This document shows, piece after piece, positions 1-8,799 of a stretch of 16,695 nucleotides of DNA. This DNA comes from Oehlia diaphana (lineage: Eukaryota > Glomeromycota > Glomeromycetes > Glomerales > Glomeraceae). Location: positions 58,179 to 74,873 of the forward strand of contig QZLH01000488.1 of the NCBI GenBank assembly GCA_003833135.1. Reading direction: 5' to 3'. A model generated the notes under the pieces. That model saw nothing but the letters and a program-made list of their open reading frames with translations, was not told the DNA's origin and did not search any database. Position 1 is the first letter of the stretch. Each line of letters starts with the position of its first letter. Made by a program: the position numbers and the translations under genes.

Positions 1-480
1 GAGAGTTTTTCATCCAAATTTGGACTTATGGTTAGATCAAATGCAAAATCTAAACCATAAAAATGCACTAACTAATCCATAAAAACACACAATTTTTCAC
101 AATTTTTCATAGTTTTTCATTTTAAGATATGATTGTCAATGATTTAATGCATTCCGGGATATGATCATCATTTTGGTACAAAAAAATCTATCGAATTATT
201 TGATATAAGGGTTAATATATCATTGATATCATGACTTGCCGATCATTTCAGAGAAAATATTTTTTCCGGACAAATTCAAAATCCGGACAAATTTAGGACA
301 AAAATCAATGTCCGGAAAATGTTCCAAATCTTGCGCGTTTTCGTATGTTTTCAGGACACTCATTTTATCCAGAATTTGTACAATTATATTCCGGACAATT
401 TCAGGATATTTTCTGGACGCATTTTTTTCGTAGGGCTGACTTGAACATCTCAAGTTAAGCTGAGTAGCTTGCAAGCTGGT
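1..480. repeat. Repeat-derived DNA with TCCGGACA motifs and the copy paralogous to 7242-7576
   Basis: Positions about 13-170 are a diverged copy of 7242-7576; the best-kept part is 124-170, matching 7531-7576 with a few differences. From 262 the motif TCCGGACA recurs. TTTTCCGGACA (262-272) and TGTCCGGAAAA (309-319) form an 11-bp perfect inverted repeat, and further TCCGGACAA copies lie near 281 and 390. Short open frames on both strands here have no recognisable motif and I regard them as chance. Confidence 0.6.
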
Positions 481-1124
481 TCAAAAAAACTTGAGCCTAG
501 CAATGAACTTGGTTTAAGAATGATCTATGAATAATCTATTAATATTGTTTAAACCATGTAATTAGCTGCTAATTTAGATAAGGTTTTTCTAAGTTTATTA
601 ATTTATAAATTCCTGTATAGGTCATGTTCTTCAAGATATATATAACTACTGTACTATTATTGTTTCTGCTTTAGGACTTACTAATTAACCTACTACTCTA
701 GACTTAACTCTTTACCTTTAGGAAGTTCAATTCCTATTACTTCCTTTTTAAATTTCATATTTTATTTCTTTAAGACTAGAATTACTAGCCATGACTTTAC
801 TATTATTATTTAACAAATAATTAGCAAATATTAATTCATTACATAGCACTTATAAAGATATCATTAACTCATTTGCTAAGGTTATAATAGTATAGTATCA
901 TATAGAATATTAAGGGATTGCAGTTATGACAATTTTTCATAACAAAACTTTTCAAAAAGGCTATATATTTTAATTTCACAACAATTGGGGTTTGGAGTTT
1001 TTTAAAAAGGAAATTTTTGTAATGATCACATAATTTAGCCAGCATTATAATCTAATTATAGCATTACAACTTCTTTTACAAATATTTTGGCCCAACTATT
1101 TGTGATACTTGAATTCTTTTAAAA

Positions 1125-1312
1125 TAAGAAATATGTTTACTGATTGAGTATATTTAGTAGTATAATTATTTTTTTTAAAATAAGAGATTATAAAATATAA
1201 AATTCTCCAAAATATTTTTCAAACTTTATATATATATCTTTGTTATAATATGATTAGTAAATATTTTTAATCAAATAAGAATTTCAATTACCATAGTTTA
1301 ACATTATTATGA
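1125..1312 (+). repeat. Diverged dispersed repeat, copy A
   Basis: Shares an ordered series of blocks with 3075-3242: TTTAGTA, AAAATAA, ATAAAATTCTCC versus GTAAAATTTTCT, TTCAAACT-TATATATAT, the exact block ATAATATGATTAGTA, and TAGTTTAACATTAT versus TAGTTTAGCATTAT. Collinear order argues for common descent rather than base composition. Family unknown. Confidence 0.6.
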
Positions 1313-1435
1313 ATATAAATACAAATTACTATACTATTGCAACTAATATTATCTAAATTACCTGACTATTCATATAATATTATTGTCAATTCATTTATTT
1401 GATTTTTTTAAAATTTTCAAATTTTCATTTCTATA

Positions 1436-1549
1436 TATATCCTAATACCTTTTATTTATCATCAACTTTAATTGTTAGTTTCTTTTTTACATATATTCTA
1501 ATGTCTTTTTTTTTATCATCAATTTTAATTGTTAATTTTTATCTATTTA
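1436..1549. repeat. Imperfect two-copy direct repeat, period about 57 nt
   Basis: ATATATCCTAATACCT...TTATCATCAACTTTAATTG is followed 57 nt later by ATATATTCTAATGTCT...TTATCATCAATTTTAATTG. The copies differ at several positions, indicating an old local duplication. Confidence 0.65.
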
Positions 1550-1853
1550 TATATTTTTCATAAACTTCCTGATAATTTTGCAATAATTCTTGGCATTTTA
1601 AAATTTGTTGCTTTTAAAAAGTTCTATTTTTTAAAAAAAATTCTTTATCATTCTTTTTTATATTGCAACCCAATTAGCCGTCTTTTACATGCACAAATTA
1701 CTTACCAACATTTTTTCAAAATGCTGGAATTTCTATATTATATAGAAATTTCACTTGTTTAGGCAATACGGTGGTCAGATTGCAAGATTACTAAAATTCA
1801 AATATAGCTTCCACCAAGATCATTTTATTAGATTACTTTTCAAGTAGAAGATA

Positions 1854-2413
1854 AGTGAATATAAGTCCAAAAGTATCCAGTTAACCACTAAATATTATAT
1901 TTTATTAATAATAATTAGTATCTAGTTGGCAATCCATTGTTTTAATGTATGCTTCAATTTGGCGTGGCATGCTCTCAATTAAATTAATGTAAGTTTCAGA
2001 TGGAAATACTTCCCACTTTTATTGCAATACTTCTTCAAGTATATGAAAATTCTTTGGATGTGCAGATTGTTTTCAAAGTCTTTGTTCAGTTCATACCACA
2101 AATGTTCAATAGGATTAAGGTCCAGGGATTTGGAAGGCCAATCGGAAAGAACTTTAATCTTTTCTGTACAATCCAATTTTAATATCACTTGCGGTATGAT
2201 TCAGAGCTTTACTTATAGTGTTGACTTGTGATATTTTAATCAAATGATTTTAATTGCCAAATTTGATACATGCATTATAACACAATAAAATACAACCATT
2301 TTAATTATCAGAACCAGAGGAATTATTTTTTTTTAAAAAAATAATATTAATATAATTGTTCTAGAGAAAATCAAATAGAGCTTGGCAGGTACTGTACTTT
2401 TGGGAGGGTAGTG
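1854..2413. mobile_element. Candidate remnant Tc1/mariner element around the transposase pseudogene
   Basis: Left end: TA then AGTGAATATAAGTCCAAAAG (from 1854). Right end, read inward on the minus strand from 2413: TA then CACTACCCTCCCAAAAGTAC. Both have the Tc1 layout of a TA target followed about 15 bases later by CCAAAAGTA, and they bracket the pseudogene. Similarity between the arms is weak outside CCAAAAGTA, so the boundaries are tentative. A length of about 560 bp implies a large internal deletion compared with about 1.6 kb for intact relatives. Confidence 0.4.
1905..2201 (-). pseudogene. Decayed Tc1/mariner transposase, C-terminal part
   Basis: The minus strand encodes KVLSDWPSKSLDLNPIEHLW, the well-known Tc1/mariner block around the last acidic catalytic residue (the Glu of NPIE). 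Upstream in another frame, NHTASDIKIGLYRK resembles the DPKHTS region. Downstream, after a shift near 2065, come HPKNFHILEEVLQ, a stop at 2019-2021, then KWEVFPSETYINLIESMPRQ, the family's C-terminus, ending at the TAA 1905-1907. So at least two frameshifts and one stop interrupt it, and the N-terminal DNA-binding domain is missing. A full family member is about 340 aa; about 100 codons remain. It is inactive. Confidence 0.88.
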
Positions 2414-2415
2414 TA

Positions 2416-2744
2416 AATTAAAGGCCTTTTGCCATTTTCAAAATTATTCAAAAAATATTATCATTGCATTAATTTCCTTTTGCAATTACATCATTGATAA
2501 TCCATTGTTAATTTTCCTATTTGACCAGTTTTCCTTTTTACATATATATTTATACTGGAATTTTCAAATTCAAATTTTTATATTTATTCTTTTTCCTTAC
2601 CATATAAGGATATCAATTGCATTTGTATATTACATTAATGGTGCATATTTCATTATTTCAAGAAAGACAACACCATTTGCAGTCTTAAATTCTTTTAGAA
2701 TAAATTGGAATAACAATCTTTACAGAATCTCATTATTTTAAATG
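2416..2744. other. A+T-rich intergenic stretch, nothing recognised
   Basis: One short hydrophobic open frame is present on the + strand but it is T-rich, begins with no supporting context and matches no family I know. No repeats or RNA genes were seen. Confidence 0.5.
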
Positions 2745-3045
2745 ATATCATTTCAATATCAAAATAATATTATTTTGGATATTATTACAATATAGCTACT
2801 ATACAATATCAAATTAAATGATATAGAATAATATTTTATCAATATTGAAATTATATTATAATAATATTGTTAATGATATCATTAAAATTATCTTAACAAC
2901 CTTGTTTGATATTATTATAAGATATCAAAACAATATCATTGCAATATTACATTTATATCAAAATAATAAGTGATTTTATGATGATATTGTAATAAAATTG
3001 TTTGATATTATTTTGATATTATTACAATATCAAAATGGGCTATTA
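2745..3045. repeat. Dense palindromic AATATC/GATATT field
   Basis: About 300 bp consist mostly of interleaved GATATC, AATATC, GATATT, AATATT and ATTATT words. It includes a perfect stem TTTTGATATT/AATATCAAAA with a 5-nt loop at its right end (about 3015-3039) and related AATATCAAAATAATATTATT at the left. Almost any part can pair with another part. It could be a foldback element or a locally expanded palindromic repeat; no coding potential. Confidence 0.65.
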
Positions 3046-3074
3046 AGATGATCTTGAAATTTTAATGTTTCAGT

Positions 3075-3242
3075 AAAATATGTCTTATCATATATATTTA
3101 GTAATTCAATTGGTTTTCCTACAAAAGTCCTAAAATAAAAAATTTTAAAATGTAAAATTTTCTAAATATTTAAAATTCAAACTATATATATTTATGCCCT
3201 TTAATATAATATGATTAGTAATATTTATAGTTTAGCATTATC
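3075..3242 (+). repeat. Diverged dispersed repeat, copy B
   Basis: Partner of 1125-1312. Its similarity stops at about 3242, just where the TTAACCAGTTAA-bounded element begins at 3246, so that element may have inserted into this copy. Confidence 0.55.
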
Positions 3243-3246
3243 AAGC

Positions 3247-3270
3247 TTAACCAGTTAATTAACTGGTTAA
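3247..3270. repeat. 24-bp perfect palindrome
   Basis: TTAACCAGTTAA is followed directly by its reverse complement TTAACTGGTTAA, with no spacer. It forms the left terminus of the element at 3246-3808. Confidence 0.9.
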
Positions 3271-3352
3271 CTAGTTAAAAAACAATTTTTAACCAATTAA
3301 GTTAACCAGTTAAAAAACAATTTTTAACCAATTAAGTTAACCAGTTAAATTA
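3266..3352 (+). repeat. 35-bp tandem repeat, about 2.5 copies
   Basis: Units start at 3266, 3301 and 3336 (the last partial). Each begins GTTAAC(T/C)AGTTAAA. The first two differ at one base (T/C at unit position 7). Further degraded CAGTTAAATTA words follow to about 3390. Confidence 0.9.
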
Positions 3353-3809
3353 TCTATCCAGTTAAATTAATCAGTTAAATTAATTGGTTAAATTGTAATT
3401 CCGGCCAAATTTATAGTGCCGGCCAGAATTATAAATCACGGGACTTCGGATAAAAGTTTAGCCACCAGGTTCGGGAATTTTTTGTGTTATATAAAATTCA
3501 TAATGCGGGCCGAAATTCATGGGATTAAAAATATATTTGATGCTAAACCTGGCCGAATTTTATAATTGATTAATTAACCAGATAAAGGTTTAATAGGACC
3601 CCGAATAATACATGAAAAGGTAACAATACAGAGTTTGCGTAGAATGAGCCCAAAAGAGCGTAGATCATTTCCTTTTTTATATAATTCCGACCAGAATTAC
3701 ATAGTGCCGGCCCTGAAGAGATGCGTAGAGCTATTAGTAAATTTGTGCCGATCTCTTGTTACCTATTTACGGGTCCTGGTTTAATTAACCAGTAATTAAC
3801 CAGTTAAGA

Positions 3810-5866
3810 CTTTTTTGACTGGTTTCCTATGTAAAGATATTAGTTTAATTCTTGAAGGTGATTTTCTTACTAATTAGTTTTATATCTTCTTTTTTTCAGT
3901 TTTCCATAGTAGAAGATACTAGTAAAACAAGGTAAATGAATAGTAGTTAGACATTTTATAATTATTTCATTCAACTAATCATAATCAGAAATGAGTCAAA
4001 CTGAAACTTCACCACTTTATTTTATAATAAAATTTTTATTATTGAAATTAATATGAGAATGTAAAATTTTTTAATGGATTTTACGTCCTATTTATAATAA
4101 AATACTATTACATAATTATTATTGATGTAAGAACTACGTAAACATTCTAAAACTTTCTAAAAACTTCTTTTACTAATAATTATTAATCATTAATAATAAT
4201 TAATTCTCCTTATGACATAATTGTACTCCGTAATTTACTATGACTAATCATTGGCAAATTTTTTAGGTAAAAATCTGCGAATTTCTCTGGCCTAAATTCT
4301 GCGCAGATAGTTAATCCATGTAGATTGTAGATCATTTTATGTCAGTGGCGTTCGTTCCCCACTGTATTAAGGTTCATTGAGTAGGTTGATCAAAATTGTT
4401 AAAGTTGCACAGCCATTAAAAAGTTAGTTTGAAATGACCCACATTTTCCGTATTGTCGAAAATAAAAAGTGTAAAGAAAAAAATTTTCTTTCTATTAAAA
4501 AAAATTCCATTAGAGAATTTTTCGTTTTGTTGTGGTTAACACCACCCGGAAGTAAGTTGTATTTTTAGTTTTATTTCCTTTAAAAAGGGACGTTCAATAA
4601 TAATTGATAAGCATGAGGTCTTTTTTTATCAAAATTAATTTTAATTAACAAATTGACATAATTACTATTCGTAATAATAAAGTTTTAACTAATAAAATTA
4701 CTTGAAATCATGTGACAAAATTTTTATATATATAAATTTTTTGATCAAATTTTTGAAAATTGACCCAGCCGGGTGAAGTGAACTGAAAATATTAATTTGC
4801 GTGACCTTACGCCTTAAAAGTGTAGCCACGAAATTTTTATATTTTGGCAAGTTAAGATAGGATCGCACAACAGGCAGAAAATTTTCTTATTAGTTTATCA
4901 TTGGGGTAAAGGTTAATGGTCAATTTAAATTTAGCCGATGAATCATGATATTTCATGAGTTCATGAGTATCTGGTGACGCAAATGGTAAATTTGCAATTT
5001 TCAATTTTTCTAAATTTTTATTTGACATATTTCCGAAACTTGACTTTTTTTGTATTTATCTTCTTTATATACTGTACTGTACACTCACAATCCTCAACTG
5101 TCTATAAATAAATTCTTTGTTCTCTTTCCAATTTCAATTTAATGATAACATTGATGAAGTATGTTTCTTTGTTTCATAAAAGGCTAATAATTGATTATTA
5201 CTATTAGTTTATGAAGACATGTATAATGGTTATTTCTTCATTTTCTTGCCTTTTTTTTGTCAAATACACAAAATTTTACTGCTATTTTAAGTAGCGCTAT
5301 AATTAACTAAAAACGTTCATGATGATTTACCTTTACTGTTTTACTGTATACAATTATACTTGTTAGATACAAACATCGTATGAATTACAAAAAAGTCATA
5401 ATATGAATATTGATCTAAAACTAGATGACTAGATCTAAACCGGCAGACCCACCCTTCGTTAGGAAGAACTGACTAATGGAGACATAATCGTCATAGCAGT
5501 GAACGAACAAAGGGGATTAAAAATCAAAGTAAAAATACAATCTAAATAAAACAAAAAGATCCGTATTTTGCTCTCGACCTCCAGGGTCAATACTGTCAAA
5601 GGTGGAGTGGTTCACACTATTCTAAAATGTTGGGTTGTTAATGATGTATTATAGTTTACTAATAATATGTTAATCTAGACTCGTTACTAAGAGTATATTT
5701 AGAAAAGAAAACAAGAATCATATTATTTGGTGCTTGGTCCAGCGTCTTGGTCATCAGGGGAACCGGTCATCGGACGCCCCATTAATCTTATGTGTGTATA
5801 TTTTGTACATTTAATCACGTGATGATATACAAAATCCAAATAAGGATAATTTTATGCCGATCATAT
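3810..5866. other. Two kilobases of intergenic DNA without a recognised gene
   Basis: No coding frame with a known motif, no splice-linked exon chain and no tRNA or rRNA signature was seen. Local structures are minor: a short CAGTGG/CCACTG hairpin at 4343-4364 and a GCGTC/GACGC pairing around 5740-5777 that encloses two GGTCATC words. A slightly G+C-richer patch at about 5430-5620 could be an element fragment, but I cannot identify it. Confidence 0.5.
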
Positions 5867-5882
5867 AATTCCGGCCGGAATT
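5867..5882. repeat. 16-bp perfect palindrome AATTCCGGCCGGAATT
   Basis: Self-complementary without spacer. The core CCGGCC flanked by AATT-like words recurs inside the 3246-3808 element and, as TTTCGGCCAGAATT, at about 7400 inside the hAT-type MITE, so it is probably a terminal or subterminal motif of a larger family. Confidence 0.8.
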
Positions 5883-6673
5883 ACAGCTCTTGGTATTACA
5901 GGGGTTTAAATTTCATATCCTACATACCCCTAATTGTAAGAATCTATTTAATTGGAATTTGATAAAATTTATATCATTAGATTCGTCTCAATGAAAGGAA
6001 TTCAATAGTTATAAGATCACATTTTTACCATTGATATTGATTGAGTTATCATAAGAAATGTATTTTTTATTATATAGACATAATAATAAAATAACAAATA
6101 ATAAAATAAAAAACTATTCCAAATTATCAACAGAACTGAGCCAAATTATACTAAACAAAAAAGCCGTTAGTTAAAGTAAAAAAAAAAACCATGTTAGAAT
6201 TAGCATCAAATATTTGCCATTAATTACAAATTAACTATAAATCAGAAAAATTAATTCTATTTATAGTTAATTTTATGATTAGTAGAAGATATTTATATTA
6301 ATTAGGATTTTTACTGTTAGCTGATTTATTCGATTTATTCTACTTTGATAAATAAAAGAATTAAAAAGGTTTTTAATTTTTTATATAATTTATTTTTCTT
6401 CCTAATATTTAACAGAAAATGGCTTGATATTCAACAAAAGAGGAACTTAGTTTCAGATCTTTAGTCCAATAATTAATTAATTGCAGATTATGTGAGGATA
6501 ATATTCCAAAATATTATATTTGAAAAAAAAATCATGCAGTTCATAAATATTTTTTATATATTTAAAGATGGAATTTGAGATTTGGGACTCTCATCCCATT
6601 TATTTGGGCTGCAAGTATATATACAGTACATCTACGCGTATTTATGATATAGCGATCGAATATGCACTTCCCC
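5883..6673. other. A+T-rich intergenic DNA, nothing recognised
   Basis: Short A or T runs and AATAAA-like words only. No frame, repeat pair or RNA gene that I can support. Confidence 0.5.
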
Positions 6674-6871
6674 AGTAACCACTAAATTTTTCACCCCACG
6701 TGACCTAATAATATTCATCACCGGCATCACACCCCACCGCGTTTTCACTGTTTATATTTATCTGAGGGACTTAGATTTTTTTTGCCTTCCAAAATTATTT
6801 TTTTCACAACCCATTAAATATCACCGGTCACGTGGGGTGAAATTTTAATTATAAAATTTGGTGGTGTTACT
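6674..6871. mobile_element. MITE-like inverted-repeat element with CACGTG in both arms
   Basis: TTTCACCCCACGTGACC at 6689-6705 is repeated as its exact reverse complement at 6826-6842 (17 bp perfect). Outside these, AGTAACCAC...AAATTTT on the left matches AGTAACACCACCAAATTTT read inward from 6871, but the right arm has about 14 extra A+T bases. The loop of about 120 bp carries no frame. Terminal bases and target duplication are unclear, so the superfamily is left open. Confidence 0.65.
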
Positions 6872-7131
6872 ACGGTAAATTCGAGTATGCGTAACATCAC
6901 GTGATATCAATTCAGATGTTTGTGTCATGAACAAGAAATTTTACATTTTAGTTGCTCAATTTTATATATTGATAATAAAACTGACAATTTTAATTCAGAT
7001 ATTACATTCAAATGTTTACGAAAAATTTTGACTTTTTTTGAGTCAAATTTTTTTATTACGAAAAGAGAAGAGAATAAAAAATTAAAAATGGTAAATGATT
7101 TCCTTTTCTAACAAAAAATAATTTAAAGAAG

Positions 7132-7222
7132 GTTTCTCTATCTCTCTCTAATTTTTTTTTTTTTTTTTTTAATGAAATGAAACGACTTTATTGATTTATT
7201 TGTTTCTCTATCTCTAACTAAT
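7132..7222 (-). mobile_element. Retro-inserted mRNA 3' end with poly(A) and target-site duplication
   Basis: GTTTCTCTATCTCT occurs at 7132-7145 and again at 7202-7215; allowing two mismatches the repeat extends to 21 nt (7132-7152 and 7202-7222). Between them, read on the minus strand, lies about 30 nt of sequence with AATAAA (complement of 7187-7192), 16 nt of spacer, and then an unbroken A tract (about 18, complement of 7153-7170). That is the layout of a polyadenylated transcript end copied by target-primed reverse transcription and severely 5' truncated. The source transcript is not identifiable. Confidence 0.7.
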
Positions 7223-7241
7223 AATATATAAAATTATTTGC

Positions 7242-7576
7242 GTCCAAATTGAGAATTATAGTTAGATAAAAAAAAAATATGAAAAACCGCAATCCACAAA
7301 AATACTAAAAATACGCCTAATTTTTCATTTCTAGTGTTTCGATCCGGATAAAACCTCAAATATTTTAACGTGGGATTATGACTTTGAGTGGACTATAATT
7401 TCGGCCAGAATTAAAATAATATTATTCCATAAATTTTTATTAATTTTGGTGGTCCCAGCCTAAATTAACCGAGCCGGTATCCGGATAAAAACCGGATAAA
7501 ACCGCTACGGATCGAAACTCTATTCATTTCAAGATATGATTGTCAAAATTTAATGCATTTCGGGATATGATCATCA
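7242..7576 (+). repeat. Dispersed repeat copy interrupted by a MITE
   Basis: Flanks of the 191-bp MITE resemble positions about 13-170: TCCAAATT, TTAT(G/A)GTTAGAT, TTTTTCATTT, then AAGATATGATTGTCAA and CGGGATATGATCATCA. The partner lacks the MITE and so represents the empty site. Confidence 0.75.
7332..7522. mobile_element. hAT-type MITE, 191 bp, with 8-bp target duplication
   Basis: Left terminus TAGTGTTTCGATCCG; right terminus, read inward, TAGAGTTTCGATCCG: 15 bp with one mismatch. TTCATTTC lies immediately before (7324-7331) and immediately after (7523-7530) the element. An 8-bp duplication and termini fitting the YARNG pattern are hallmarks of the hAT superfamily. The interior contains repeated CCGGATAAAA words but no frame, so mobility would need a transposase supplied elsewhere. 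Confidence 0.88.
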
Positions 7577-8639
7577 ACTCTCAAAATTAACCAAAAAAAT
7601 CATTATTAACCAAGTCATCCAATAAAAAGTTACCTGCTGTAGTAGACTTTTTTGGAAATATTAAGCATAATCATGAGCTTAAGGCATACAATAAATAAGA
7701 ATATAGAAAAGCGTATGTGCTTTTTGTCATCAAAACGTCATGAAATTCTTGAATATAGTCACGTGATCTTATTTAAGTAACTACTGTATTCGTTCCACTA
7801 TATTTACTTTTTTTTCTTACAAATCAAACGAAGGTGCTTCATCTTATTACAGCAATGTTAAAATGAATACTATACAAGAAAAAAGTCACTTAAAATGTTA
7901 TAATATTTTTTAAAAAAATTAAAATTCTAAAACTTATTCAATAAATATAAATATGAATGAGCGCAAGCTATTGTCATATAATAACCATTATTTTACTGTA
8001 TATTAATAATATTCCATTACATTGTATGATTAAACAAGTACAGTGTGTCGTAATCGTCATGTATAACAATGCAATATTGATATTATCAGTTATATTCTTA
8101 AATCGTAAGACTAAAATAGGATAGTTAAAAAGCTGGTATCTAAAAATATCAAATATTATAATGAATGGTCTTTATTAGTGTTGATTGGTGTGAACAATGA
8201 GAAATCTAAATCATGCGATCAGCTGTTTCGCATAATATAAATGTCGATATGAATTTAATAAATTAATAATTTCTTTTTTTTCAGACTTCGAAGAAACGCC
8301 GCCCAATTATAAATTGAAAGTTTAAGTTTGTGTATTTTTTCTTTTTTCTTTTCTTTTTTAATTAATAAATTAATATGCTTGCTATTTTCAGCCTTCATTT
8401 TGTAAGATTTTGCGTGCAGAGACTTCTCAGCCTCAACTATGATCAAGGTATCACAAATTCCTTGATTTTTTCGTCGTTTGGTAGATACATATGCATGCAT
8501 TGCATATCTGCATTGTTATAAAGAAATGAATGATAATCATCTGCAAAGTCACCAATTTAGATTTTTTCAATAAAAAATTTTTTTACGAATTTCAAGAATA
8601 ACAACAATTGCAATCGCTATAATTTCTAATCTGAGATTA
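7577..8639. other. Intergenic DNA upstream of the channel gene, no gene recognised
   Basis: A minus-strand open frame at 8255-8500 gives a Lys-rich 81-residue peptide with no motif I recognise and falls in T-rich low-complexity DNA, so I do not call it a gene. One TCACGTGA site is present at 7759-7766. Confidence 0.5.
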
Positions 8640-8799
8640 TGAGCTACCGTATTTATTAGATTAAGATTTTTATGTTAAGTTGTCCTTAAATAGTAAACTT
8701 TAGTGTTTTTTTTTAAAAAAAAAATTGAGTACTTTTGCGGGTTTTCCTCTATTTCTTTCCCAAATAATCAAAAAATTCTTTTTTTTAAAAAAACAGAAC
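8640..8799 (+). promoter_or_regulatory. Candidate promoter and 5' leader of the channel gene
   Basis: A TTAAATAG stretch near 8686, a T9A10 tract at 8706-8724, a pyrimidine-rich run (TTTTCCTCTATTTCTTTCCC, 8741-8760) and a second T8A7 tract at 8779-8793 precede the ATG. The sequence AAACAG just before the ATG could be a 3' splice site of a leader intron. None of these is diagnostic; the placement is inferred from proximity to the start codon. Confidence 0.3.

Larger units (their letters stand above)
480..1853. other. A+T-rich intergenic DNA without a recognisable gene
   Basis: No credible coding frame, RNA gene or splice structure was seen. It holds one member of a diverged repeat pair (about 1125-1312, partner about 3075-3242) and an imperfect direct repeat of about 57-nt period around 1436-1549, in which TTATCATCAA recurs at 1456 and 1513. 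Short open frames are T-rich and look random. Confidence 0.6.
3246..3808. mobile_element. Unclassified element bounded by TTAACCAGTTAA-type terminal inverted repeats
   Basis: Left end begins CTTAACCAGTTAATTAACTG. Right end, read inward on the minus strand, begins CTTAACTGGTTAATTACTGG. These agree except for small differences over about 25 nt. The interior is much richer in C+G than its surroundings and carries two related blocks with CCGGCC words (about 3400-3430 and 3685-3715: AATTCCGGCC/AATTCCGACC followed by ATAGTGCCGGCC). No coding frame was found, so it is non-autonomous if mobile. No clear target duplication was found. Confidence 0.5.

Noticed and set aside
236..474. Overlapping open frames on both strands
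   Set aside because: Both cover the TCCGGACA repeat area and show no protein signature; the repeats explain them.
1529..1762. Hydrophobic T-rich open frame
   Set aside because: Phe/Leu/Ile richness follows from poly-T content; part lies in the 57-nt direct repeat.
1979..2188. Intact small protein containing the Tc1-type block
   Set aside because: Family similarity continues in other frames on both sides, showing that it is a fragment of a broken transposase rather than a small gene.
3266..3352. CRISPR array
   Set aside because: Units are directly adjacent with no unique spacers, and the genome is eukaryotic.
8255..8500. Minus-strand 81-residue Lys-rich open frame
   Set aside because: No motif and T-rich low-complexity DNA; most likely chance.
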